A stretch of 8,889 nucleotides of DNA from Pseudobdellovibrionaceae bacterium. GTDB taxonomy: Bacteria > Bdellovibrionota > Bdellovibrionia > Bdellovibrionales > JAMPXM01. Position numbers and translations under genes: made by a program. Shown piece after piece: positions 1 to 6,741 of the stretch. Below the pieces are notes generated by a model. The model did not search any database. It was not told the DNA's origin and worked only from the letters and a program-made list of their open reading frames with translations. The stretch lies in the NCBI GenBank assembly GCA_016791465.1, contig JAEUWE010000467.1, positions 1 through 8,889 of the forward strand, in the 5' to 3' direction. Positions within the stretch are counted from its first letter, which is position 1. The number at the start of each line of letters is the position of its first letter.

Positions 1-1
1 A

Positions 2-115
2 GGTGTTCCAAACGCGAAACGATGGCATGAATTTCATCCATTCAAGACCGCCAAGAATCCCCACCTTGGACGTCCAGAAAGCGTCGCGTCATTTGAAATT
101 ATTGAGGAAATTTAA
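2..115 (+). CDS. C-terminal tail of an unidentified gene (5' end outside window)
   Basis: The frame beginning at base 2 is open for 37 codons and ends in TAA at 113-115. The translation reads like a real C-terminus: it starts GVPNAKRWHEF and finishes RPESVASFEIIEEI, an acidic amphipathic helix-like ending. The gene would begin left of the window and converge on the helicase gene, leaving 25 bases between the two stop codons. I do not recognise the family from this short piece. Two other short frames on the opposite strand are also open to the window edge, so this call rests on amino-acid composition and on the stop falling just before the neighbour. Confidence 0.42.
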   Translation, partial: GVPNAKRWHEFHPFKTAKNPHLGRPESVASFEIIEEI

Positions 116-121
116 TTTCAA
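93..121. repeat. 9-bp AT-rich inverted repeat at convergent gene ends
   Basis: TTGAAATTA (93-101) and TAATTTCAA (113-121) are perfect inverted copies separated by 11 bases. The repeat spans the stop codon of the partial rightward gene and lies just downstream of the helicase stop. It could form a weak hairpin at the meeting point of two transcripts. It has no GC-rich stem and no T-run, so it is not a convincing intrinsic terminator. Confidence 0.3.
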
Positions 122-140
122 CAAGCAGCGACCGGCGAGC

Positions 141-1439
141 CTAGCCCGACGAGGCCTCGTAAAAATCACGCACCTGCTGGTCCGTGCGAATTGAACCGGC
201 ATCCCAACGGGCGATGCGAAGCTCCGAGCCCGATGTCAGTCGCGATAACGCAACGTAGGCTTGGCCAGGCTCCCAAAGACGTGAAAGATCGACTGCCATG
301 CGATCGAGTGTCGCACCCTGCGCTTTGTGAATTGTCGATGCCCACGCCAAATTCACTGGAAAATTTGTGAGTGTTGCGACCGGATCGCCCTCGGCGTCGA
401 GAAGCGAAAACGCAGACTTCTCAAGTTCAATCAGGCGACCATTGAGAAGTTCAATCTGTAACTTCTGCGCCTGAATACGACGGATATGGCCCGTGGTTCC
501 GTTGACCCAACGGCCCATCGGATCATTTTGACGAATCATCACCAGGGCGCCCTCTTTGATTTCCAGAACAGGCCCAATGGGAGCCTGCTTCCGCAGGGTC
601 TCAATGGCGCGCTTATCACCGGCCTCGAGTGTTTCGATCGAATGCACCTTACCAGGAAGATCCGCGAGCCGACGCGAATTGAAAAGTTCGGTTTGATCGC
701 GACGCGGAAAAAGTCTGGTGCCTTCAAATTCCACTTCGACAGGACCGGTGCGCTCGTTCAAATATTCTGTGACTTCGTCATCAACGACGCCGACGCGAAT
801 TTTCGCAAGCACTGACATGTACTGCGGATCCTGGCAGCGTACCTGCGTGCGAAGAATCTGATTCTCAAATTGAGTCCACTCCCAAACCGGATCGATAAAT
901 GCCCAACCACCGCCACGAGCAGGATCACGCTCAACCGGAGGCAGCTGCGCGAAATCGCCAACGGCCACCACACGCAATCCGCCCCATGGCAAATCGCTAT
1001 CGCGGACTCGGCGTGCGATGATCTCAGCAACACGCAGCACAGGCCCCGCGAGCATTGAGACCTCGTCGACAATAAATCCTTTCATCTGCTTCAAACGACG
1101 AGTCACCTGTCGGTTGCGACAAGCCCGCTCAACCGTGGCCTCAGGACCACCTTCCAAAATTCCCAATCCAAAAAATGAATGGAATGTGCGTCCGCCAACC
1201 AAAACAGCGGCCGCTCCGGTCGAAGCCAAAATCGGGTACTCACGAAGATCGATCCCGCGAAGAAACTGGCGGATCAGGTACGACTTGCCGCTTCCGGCGC
1301 CACCAGTCACAAAAACATTAGCAAAACGTCCGGGCGAACGCTCGGTCGTGAGCGCCGTGAAGGCCTGGTTTTGACATGGCGTCAAACCTACAGGCATACG
1401 GGCCTCGAGAAGAGATTTATCAAGTGAGGTGTCGTTCAT
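141..1439 (-). CDS. PIF1/RecD-like superfamily 1 DNA helicase (AAA ATPase)
   Basis: A 432-residue ATP-dependent helicase of the PIF1/RecD2 type, expected to act on DNA in the cytoplasm. Numbered from the ATG, the motifs run in order: Walker A GGAGSGKS at about 46-53, a TGAAA segment near 74-78, Walker B DEVSM at 125-129, the PIF1-typical GDFAQLPPV at 161-169, motif V (STIHKAQGATLD) near 368-379 and motif VI (AYVALSR) near 394-400. No extra nuclease, zinc or N-terminal domain is seen, so this is a compact single-core helicase, shorter than many family members. The ATG at 1437-1439 is chosen. An in-frame TTG at 1449-1451 would add four residues, and neither start has a strong ribosome binding site. 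It is divergent from the thioredoxin gene, with 45 bases between starts. A G-quadruplex or R-loop role is known for PIF1 relatives, but nothing here shows it. Confidence 0.9.
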   Translation of the reverse strand: MNDTSLDKSLLEARMPVGLTPCQNQAFTALTTERSPGRFANVFVTGGAGSGKSYLIRQFLRGIDLREYPILASTGAAAVLVGGRTFHSFFGLGILEGGPEATVERACRNRQVTRRLKQMKGFIVDEVSMLAGPVLRVAEIIARRVRDSDLPWGGLRVVAVGDFAQLPPVERDPARGGGWAFIDPVWEWTQFENQILRTQVRCQDPQYMSVLAKIRVGVVDDEVTEYLNERTGPVEVEFEGTRLFPRRDQTELFNSRRLADLPGKVHSIETLEAGDKRAIETLRKQAPIGPVLEIKEGALVMIRQNDPMGRWVNGTTGHIRRIQAQKLQIELLNGRLIELEKSAFSLLDAEGDPVATLTNFPVNLAWASTIHKAQGATLDRMAVDLSRLWEPGQAYVALSRLTSGSELRIARWDAGSIRTDQQVRDFYEASSG

Positions 1440-1484
1440 CGTTCTCGACAATCGTTTCCCGGCTTCAGTAATGTCAATTCAAGG

Positions 1485-2081
1485 ATGAAAGAAAACAAAG
1501 TCTCTGGAAAATCGCTTATTGTCGTTACTCTCGCCCTCATGGTCGGCACCGTCATTGTGCTGACCCTAATGGTTCTCAACAGAAAAGACGCATCACCACC
1601 ATCGTCGACAAGCGTGGCAGCGGAAGTGCCGGCACCACATATGCTGAAGTTTCCGCAAATTCGCGAATGGATCTTAAAAGAGATGGCCGCCAAGGGTGCC
1701 AAGCTCTCTGTCGTCAACATCTGGGCGACTTGGTGCGAACCCTGTCGGGCTGAAATGCCGGAACTCGCCAAATTCGCTCAATCTGGAAATGCCCCGCTAT
1801 TTCTCGTGTCAGCCGACAATGAATCCGATATCGAAAGTGTTCGGGCCTTTCTTGGCGAGAGCAAGGCGAACTTTCAGACATCACTCATCGCCGGTGCGCA
1901 GGATGAGTTTATTATGGAATGGCAGAAACTCACCGAGTCACTCAAGACGCCGTGGTCTATGACTTTGCCGGCCACATTTCTTGTGACCGACACCGGAGAG
2001 ATTCGAGCGATGCTCAGCGGGGAGAAGACGGAGAGCGAATTAAGGGCTTTTGTCGCCAAGCACCAGGATGCGAAGCGTTAG
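1485..2081 (+). CDS. Membrane-anchored TlpA/ResA-like thiol-disulfide oxidoreductase
   Basis: A 198-residue protein with a short basic N-terminus (MKENKVSGKS), one hydrophobic segment at about residues 11-32, a Ser/Pro/Ala-rich linker to about 52, and a thioredoxin-fold domain from about 55 to the end. The active site is WATWCEPC, with redox cysteines C84 and C87. The cis-proline region is LPATFLVTD, with P162. This layout is that of TlpA/ResA/DsbE proteins, which hang on the periplasmic face of the inner membrane and reduce disulfides, for example in apocytochrome c. No cytochrome maturation gene is adjacent, so the substrate is unknown. The K-rich stretch before the membrane segment supports this start. 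AAGG directly abuts the ATG, which is too close to act as a normal ribosome binding site. Confidence 0.88.
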   Translation: MKENKVSGKSLIVVTLALMVGTVIVLTLMVLNRKDASPPSSTSVAAEVPAPHMLKFPQIREWILKEMAAKGAKLSVVNIWATWCEPCRAEMPELAKFAQSGNAPLFLVSADNESDIESVRAFLGESKANFQTSLIAGAQDEFIMEWQKLTESLKTPWSMTLPATFLVTDTGEIRAMLSGEKTESELRAFVAKHQDAKR

Positions 2082-2177
2082 CCGGCGCCGCCTTCCAGTA
2101 GAAAAATTCTTAAAAACCGTGTTTTCTGAAACTTCGCGAGTCTCCGCACTTTTCATCAACAAAATGGTGGCTCGCTC

Positions 2178-2184
2178 GAAAGGG
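2178..2184 (+). promoter_or_regulatory. Ribosome binding site of the 5'-nucleotidase gene
   Basis: GAAAGGG ends 8 bases before the ATG at 2193. This spacing favours 2193 over the in-frame internal ATG at codon 13, which lies closer to the first conserved motif. Confidence 0.55.
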
Positions 2185-2192
2185 TCCGTATC

Positions 2193-3584
2193 ATGTCAGT
2201 TAAAGTCTTCATCAATCGCACGCTCAATATGCGAAAAATTAAATATATCGGTCTCGACATGGACCACACTTTGGTGCGCTACCACAGCCATGCGTTTGAA
2301 GAACTCTCGCACAAAACAATGTGTGAAAAACTTGTTTCACAAAAACACTATCCCGAGTCCGTGCGCAACCTTCCCTTCTATATGGATCTCGCGATCCGAG
2401 GTTTAGTCATCGACAAAAAGAAGGGCAACTTGTTGAAGGTCAGCCGCCATGGCGCCATTCGCGCAAGTTACCACGGCACTAAACCCATCGATTTTCAGCA
2501 ACAGCAGAAGCTGTATAAGTCGACGTACATCGACCTTTCTGACTCACACAGCTACACCGCTATCGACACGGCCTTTTCGTTGAGTGTTGCAACACTCTTC
2601 GCTCAACTGGTGGAATTGAAAGATGCAGAGGGCCGCGACACCATGCCCGACTACGACACAATCTCTCATGATGTCGTCGAAATGCTCGACCTTTCACACC
2701 GCGACGGCTCGCTGAAGGGCGAAGTCGCGCGCAACCTCGAAAAATACATTATCAAAGACGCCGATGTCGTTCGGGGAATTGAACGATTCAAGCAACATGA
2801 CAAAAAATTCTTCATCGTCACCAATTCTGACTTCGCCTATAGCAAGCTGCTACTCGACTACGCCATTAACCCGTTCCTTAAAGACCATAAAGACTGGACG
2901 GAGCTTTTTGAGTATGTTGTGACACTTGCGCAGAAACCGCGCTTCTTCTGGGATAATCTGCGTTTCTTGAAGGTGGATCCTGCCACCGGCTCCATGACAA
3001 ACTACGATGAAGCGCTCAAGCCCGGCATCTATCAGGGCGGCGGCGCAACGAAGTTTGCAAAAGATCTTGGCGTCGAAGGCGACGATATCCTCTATATTGG
3101 CGATCATATCTATGGCGACATCCTGCGCTTGAAAAAAGACTGTAACTGGAGAACGGCACTCGTCGTTGAGGAGCTCGACAGCGAGATCGAGAACTACAAA
3201 AAGGCACAACCATGCTCTGCCGAGATTCGTGTTCTCATGGACAAGAAAGAGCCGCTGGAAAAAATTCTGGTTGATCAGATCACGGCCAAAATTGAATCTG
3301 GCAAAGACTCTGAGGAGTCGCGTTCCCCCGATTTACAAAACCAGATCTCTGAAATCGACAAGACGATTTCTTCGCTGATCAAAAAACAGCAGGGCGTATT
3401 CAATCCACACTGGGGCGAGATCATGCGCGCCGGCAACGAAGAGTCTTACTTTGCAAACCAAGTTGATCGGTATGCTTGTGTTTATATGCCAAAACTCAGT
3501 GATCTCTTCAGCTATTCACCAAGAACCTATTTCCGCGCACATCGCCGCCCACTCGCTCACGAAATGGCGCTCGGTCTCGACTAG
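2193..3584 (+). CDS. HAD-IG family cytosolic 5'-nucleotidase (cN-II-like, IMP/GMP type)
   Basis: A 463-residue haloacid-dehalogenase-superfamily nucleotidase. Motif I is LDMDHTLVRY, with nucleophile D22 and acid/base D24. Motif II is FFIVTNSD (T210-S212). Motif III carries K248 in QKPRFF. Motif IV is ILYIGDHIYGDIL, with metal-binding D304 and D309. The QKPRFF and IGDHIYGDI blocks are hallmarks of the eukaryotic cN-II group and its bacterial relatives in Legionella and Bdellovibrio. These enzymes dephosphorylate purine 5'-monophosphates such as IMP and GMP in the cytosol. No signal peptide or membrane segment is visible. Residues about 350-400 are charged and probably helical, resembling the oligomerisation or effector region of the family, but exact substrate and allostery cannot be read from sequence. 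Its stop overlaps the stop of the convergent kinase gene. Confidence 0.92.
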   Translation: MSVKVFINRTLNMRKIKYIGLDMDHTLVRYHSHAFEELSHKTMCEKLVSQKHYPESVRNLPFYMDLAIRGLVIDKKKGNLLKVSRHGAIRASYHGTKPIDFQQQQKLYKSTYIDLSDSHSYTAIDTAFSLSVATLFAQLVELKDAEGRDTMPDYDTISHDVVEMLDLSHRDGSLKGEVARNLEKYIIKDADVVRGIERFKQHDKKFFIVTNSDFAYSKLLLDYAINPFLKDHKDWTELFEYVVTLAQKPRFFWDNLRFLKVDPATGSMTNYDEALKPGIYQGGGATKFAKDLGVEGDDILYIGDHIYGDILRLKKDCNWRTALVVEELDSEIENYKKAQPCSAEIRVLMDKKEPLEKILVDQITAKIESGKDSEESRSPDLQNQISEIDKTISSLIKKQQGVFNPHWGEIMRAGNEESYFANQVDRYACVYMPKLSDLFSYSPRTYFRAHRRPLAHEMALGLD

Positions 3585-5224
3585 GCCGCGCGAGCATGAT
3601 GCGCGAGCACGGAACGCAGCTCGTTGATGACGATGGGCTTCGACAGATAGTCGTCGAGCCCATTTCGAAGACACTTTTCTCGATCGCCCTTCATTGCATG
3701 CGCGGTTAGCGCAATAATCGGAATCGCCTCATTGCGATCGCGTTGAATTTCTCTGAGGATTGCTGTCGCCTGGTAGCCATTCAAGACTGGCATCTGGATG
3801 TCCATCAGTACGAGATCGTAGCGATTGGCGCGATACTTCTCGACAGCCTTTTCCCCGTCATCTGCAAGATCGACTCGATGTCCCATCTTCTTCAAGAGAG
3901 CCTCGATAATTTTCTGATTGATAACATTGTCCTCAGCGACAAGCACCCGTTGTGACGGTATCACAATATCGGCGCCGATCTCTGCTCGAGGTGGCTGTCG
4001 CTGGGGCGCCGGTGCTTCAACAAGACCAATATGAAATCGAAAAACAGATCCAACACCTTCTTGACTCTCGACACTCACGCGCCCCCCCATCATCCGAGCC
4101 AGCTGATTGACGATCGCAAGTCCAAGACCGGTCCCGCCAAATTTGCGAGTCATAGAATTGTCGGCCTGCGAAAACGGCGTGAAGATCACATCCAGCTTTT
4201 CTTCACTGATGCCGACACCGGTGTCGCGAACTTCGATAACAATGTTGTGTACCGAACGACCCTGTTCATCAAACGCCACCGAGGCCTCGCGAAAATGAAG
4301 GTAGACGCCGCCGTACTCAGTAAACTTGAGTGCGTTTGAAACCAAATTCATTACGATCTGTTTCATTCGCAAGGGATCACCCATAAGACGCTTCGGAAAC
4401 ACCGGATCAACCTCAATCACAAAATCGATATCATTGCGAGAAGCGTTCATCTTCGAAATCGAGAAAAACTCGTCGAGCTCTTCGATGAGGTCAAACGGAA
4501 TTGACTCAAACGTAAGTTTGCCGGCTTCGATTTTCGAGAAATCCAGGATGTCATTCAAGATCGAGAGCAACGAGTCGGCTGAGCGCCGAATGATGTTGAT
4601 GTTCTCACGAAGAGTCGGGTCAGCCTCCGACTCTTCTATGATCTGGGCCATTCCCAGGATTCCGTTCATCGGCGTCCTCAGCTCGTGACTCATATTGGCT
4701 AAGAACTCACTCTTTGCTCGATTTGATTCCTCGGCCGCCTCTTTGGCCTCCCGCAGCTCATTCTCTCTCGATGCCGACTCCTCTTTCATGCGATTCACCA
4801 TTTGGTAGTGGATACACCCGTCGATCGAGCGGCTGAGCCGAGCAAGAATTGGATGCAACGCCTTAATAAACTCGGGCGCAATGGTGTTGTCCCGACTGAC
4901 CATTACCAACGTACGCCCACGTTCCATTGGAATACTCCAACAGTGACGCCGATCGTATTCAAAATGACCATCGCCCAAAGGCTGTCGCCAAAGCAGAGAT
5001 TCAAACCAATTGTCCGTTGAGCGTGGATACGAAACAAACCCGGAACCGACCTTCATCACGTCCATATCGTGACTCGCAAATTTCACGTGCGCACTCGTAC
5101 ATGAAAGCCGCTGACAAACGGCAACAAGAAAGGTCTTCAGCATCTTATCTAGATCAAGGCTTTGTCCGATCGACAAGGCCAACTCATACTGCATCGTCAA
5201 CAAAAGACTAGATGGCGAGTTCAT
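3581..5224 (-). CDS. Soluble hybrid histidine kinase with C-terminal receiver (NahK-like partner of FIST protein)
   Basis: A 547-residue hybrid sensor kinase with no membrane segment. Residues about 1-140 look GAF-like (SLDLDKMLKTFLVAV, then strands) but only weakly so. A coiled linker (about 145-172) leads to HisKA with phospho-acceptor H180 in NMSHELRTPMNG. The ATPase domain has an N box with N293/N297, a G1 box DTGVGI from D334 and a G2 box FGGTGLGL at 362-369. The receiver (about 425-540) keeps E431/D432, phospho-acceptor D475 in LVLMDIQMP, T507 and K529, so it should pass phosphate from H180 to D475 and on to an Hpt. AGGGA lies 10 bases before the ATG. The ATG overlaps the stop of the FIST gene in ATGA, suggesting translational coupling. 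By analogy with NosP/NahK, the FIST protein probably regulates its activity. A seven-G run lies in the codons around G380-G381. Confidence 0.93.
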   Translation of the reverse strand: MNSPSSLLLTMQYELALSIGQSLDLDKMLKTFLVAVCQRLSCTSAHVKFASHDMDVMKVGSGFVSYPRSTDNWFESLLWRQPLGDGHFEYDRRHCWSIPMERGRTLVMVSRDNTIAPEFIKALHPILARLSRSIDGCIHYQMVNRMKEESASRENELREAKEAAEESNRAKSEFLANMSHELRTPMNGILGMAQIIEESEADPTLRENINIIRRSADSLLSILNDILDFSKIEAGKLTFESIPFDLIEELDEFFSISKMNASRNDIDFVIEVDPVFPKRLMGDPLRMKQIVMNLVSNALKFTEYGGVYLHFREASVAFDEQGRSVHNIVIEVRDTGVGISEEKLDVIFTPFSQADNSMTRKFGGTGLGLAIVNQLARMMGGRVSVESQEGVGSVFRFHIGLVEAPAPQRQPPRAEIGADIVIPSQRVLVAEDNVINQKIIEALLKKMGHRVDLADDGEKAVEKYRANRYDLVLMDIQMPVLNGYQATAILREIQRDRNEAIPIIALTAHAMKGDREKCLRNGLDDYLSKPIVINELRSVLAHHARAA

Positions 5225-6357
5225 GCGGCACGTATCCCTGTTAATACAAATGTTTTGTTGTGAAACTCGAGCGCGTGACTTCCGTTGTTCGCTATCTCTC
5301 CCAGAGTGAGAACCCCAACAATCGGTTGACCGCCGCTTCGTTGCGCCCGCCGAACAGCATCCAATTCGCGTGTAAACTCATCTCCCAGAAACAGCACCCG
5401 ACTAATACAGTCGATTAGAAAGGGCATAACTGGTACCCGTCGAAGCTCCTTTGCCCGCAACACGGTCCTCGCGCCCTCTGTCGCCGCCGCCAAAAGATTG
5501 TCCGCTGTCCCTTCCAATAGATAGACAACTGAGTTCATCGGCAACTCACCGACACAAACCAGTCGGTTATCAAGAACCGTTACCGGATCTCGCACCAAAA
5601 CAGAGCCATCAACTCGCTCAATTCCAAAAGGAAAGCCCTTTGCAATTTCAAAAAATGATTCGCGCGTAAGTTCAACGCCGGAACTCAACCATATCGCCTC
5701 TTTGTAGACATCATAGGCTGGTGCATAGTCGAGCTCGATCACCATATTCTTTTCCGCCGCAGTTACGATGAACGGACCGGCTATTTTTTCCCACCCATGC
5801 TGAAGTCCCACCGGAATCTTCACATCGAGCGCGATCAGAATCGCCTCACCCTTTCGAATCCGCCCGTCTCCAATCACACAGGGCTTTGGCATAAAAGAGA
5901 GCGAGCCGGCACCGCCGCCGATGTAGTGCTTATCCGGACCAAAAGCGTCATACACCGCCTCAATAAAGTCCGAAATTCGCGGAGAAAGGCCATCAACGAT
6001 GATAATCAAACTTTCGGCATCAATAACTTCGGAGGGTGCGTTTCGCAACTGCTCGTCAAAAGAGATGCTCGGATCATCAAGTCCTGCAATAAGCATCGTC
6101 GCTGGCCGTTCATCGAGACCAATAACGATACTGGCTCGCTCCAGATTTCTGCCGTCGTAGATAACCTGCGGGAATACACCTCCAAAAACGGCATTGCCGC
6201 CGATTTGCGCAAGCGAGTCCCACTGCATGCTACTCATCTCCAAAGCATCGCCCGACAAAACCAATGCAGAACGACCGCCGTGAACCTTCTCTTCGATCGT
6301 TGCGCGCAGTAGTTCAGGCTGATCACCTTCAATCAAGCTGACCGATCCAACTTTCAT
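5221..6357 (-). CDS. FIST domain sensor protein (NosP-like)
   Basis: A 378-residue cytosolic protein with FIST N and FIST C regions. FIST N is recognised from NAVFGGVFPQVIYDGR (55-70), YIGGGAGS (145-152), the conserved LQHGWEKIAGPFIVT (185-199) and ELDYAPAYDVYKEAI (208-222). FIST C is recognised from GELPMNSVVYLLEG (270-283), PFLIDCISRVLFLG (312-325) and GVLTLGEIANNG plus EFHNKT near 348-369. FIST proteins are sensory modules encoded next to kinases and other signalling proteins. NosP members bind heme and nitric oxide and inhibit a co-encoded hybrid kinase. That precedent fits the overlap with the kinase gene here, but heme binding is inferred and H187 also belongs to the general FIST signature. 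There is no signal peptide. A strong GGGAGGG lies just before the ATG, 18 bases after the Hpt stop. Confidence 0.92.
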   Translation of the reverse strand: MKVGSVSLIEGDQPELLRATIEEKVHGGRSALVLSGDALEMSSMQWDSLAQIGGNAVFGGVFPQVIYDGRNLERASIVIGLDERPATMLIAGLDDPSISFDEQLRNAPSEVIDAESLIIIVDGLSPRISDFIEAVYDAFGPDKHYIGGGAGSLSFMPKPCVIGDGRIRKGEAILIALDVKIPVGLQHGWEKIAGPFIVTAAEKNMVIELDYAPAYDVYKEAIWLSSGVELTRESFFEIAKGFPFGIERVDGSVLVRDPVTVLDNRLVCVGELPMNSVVYLLEGTADNLLAAATEGARTVLRAKELRRVPVMPFLIDCISRVLFLGDEFTRELDAVRRAQRSGGQPIVGVLTLGEIANNGSHALEFHNKTFVLTGIRAA

Positions 6358-6360
6358 GTG

Positions 6361-6367
6361 CCCTCCC
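6361..6367 (-). promoter_or_regulatory. Ribosome binding site of the FIST gene
   Basis: On the minus strand GGGAGGG ends 3 bases before the ATG, or 4 bases when the core GGAGG is counted. It is a near-perfect anti-16S match inside the 18-base gap and indicates strong independent initiation of the sensor. Confidence 0.65.
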
Positions 6368-6375
6368 TCAAAACG

Positions 6376-6741
6376 TTAGGCGGCGTTTGTTCTTTGACGC
6401 TCAAGATAACGACGAACTTCCTCTAGGGCTTCGTGTGAGTAGAAACGAATCTCATCGACGACATTGAGGTAATTGATTGCGCTTTTTTTTCGCGCCTCAC
6501 GTTCAATCATAAGACATCGCGCCTCGACGTCGGAGAATCCAAGATTTCCTGCCGAAGACTTCAACTTGTGAGCAAATTCCGATGCTTCTATGAATTCGTC
6601 GGCCTTTATTGCGGCCTCAATCTGTTGAGTAATCTCAGGCATTTGAGTTTCATAAATTGAAATCATCTCTTGCAAGATCGACTCTTCCGCCGTCTCCTCG
6701 AGCAGAGTCAGCATTTCGATCTGAGTCCAATTAATTGACAT
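6376..6741 (-). CDS. Histidine phosphotransfer (Hpt) protein, canonical
   Basis: A 121-residue single-domain Hpt protein of ordinary length for the family, predicted all-helical. The phospho-acceptor is H58 in the motif FAHKLKSSAGNLGF, followed by the expected helix with EARCLMIE. It should take phosphate from D475 of the hybrid kinase receiver and hand it to a response regulator in the cytoplasm. It lies directly upstream of the FIST gene and overlaps the end of the SDR gene by 11 bases. It is the likely counterpart of HptB or LuxU in known NosP pathways. A run of eight A residues falls at codons 85-88 (R-K-K-S) and sits in the phase of a slippery heptamer. A -1 shift there would end after about ten codons. 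Confidence 0.92.
   Translation of the reverse strand: MSINWTQIEMLTLLEETAEESILQEMISIYETQMPEITQQIEAAIKADEFIEASEFAHKLKSSAGNLGFSDVEARCLMIEREARKKSAINYLNVVDEIRFYSHEALEEVRRYLERQRTNAA

Noticed and set aside
1..65. Possible leftward gene starts: an ATG at 39-41 giving MDEIHAIVSRLEH, or a GTG further upstream in another frame
   Set aside because: Both are short runs to the window edge without a good ribosome binding site; the rightward frame over the same bases is longer and more convincing. Not excluded.
149..160. Perfect palindrome ACGAGGCCTCGT next to an A-run, as a terminator
   Set aside because: It has no loop, lies inside helicase codons, and the T-run is on the wrong side for leftward transcription.
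3..194. A 63-codon rightward frame over the left edge
   Set aside because: It runs into the helicase C-terminus, is very basic, and competes with a more protein-like frame ending at 115.
486..1427. Several rightward open frames (for example 486-815, 1018-1374 and 1179-1427) antisense to the helicase
   Set aside because: All are covered by the helicase, whose motifs are complete, and none shows a domain or a plausible start context.
2113..2125. AAAAC-CGT-GTTTT hairpin after the thioredoxin gene, as a terminator
   Set aside because: The five-pair stem is almost all A-T with no real T-tract after it; too weak to call.
2082..2192. Promoter for the nucleotidase in the 111-base gap
   Set aside because: The gap is A/T-rich near 2100-2130, but I found no convincing -35/-10 pair; only the ribosome binding site can be supported.
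2050..2406. A 118-codon rightward frame linking the thioredoxin end to the nucleotidase start
   Set aside because: It overlaps the conserved motif I of the nucleotidase in another frame, and its composition is Ser/Arg-rich without known features.
3588..3609. Direct repeat GCGCGAGCA (3588-3596 and 3601-3609) at the convergent junction
   Set aside because: It is explained by Ala/Arg/His codons at the kinase C-terminus, and two copies are not enough for a repeat element.
5797..6312. A 171-codon rightward open frame antisense to the FIST gene
   Set aside because: It lies wholly inside the well-supported FIST gene and has no recognisable motif; its length follows from the opposite strand's codon use.
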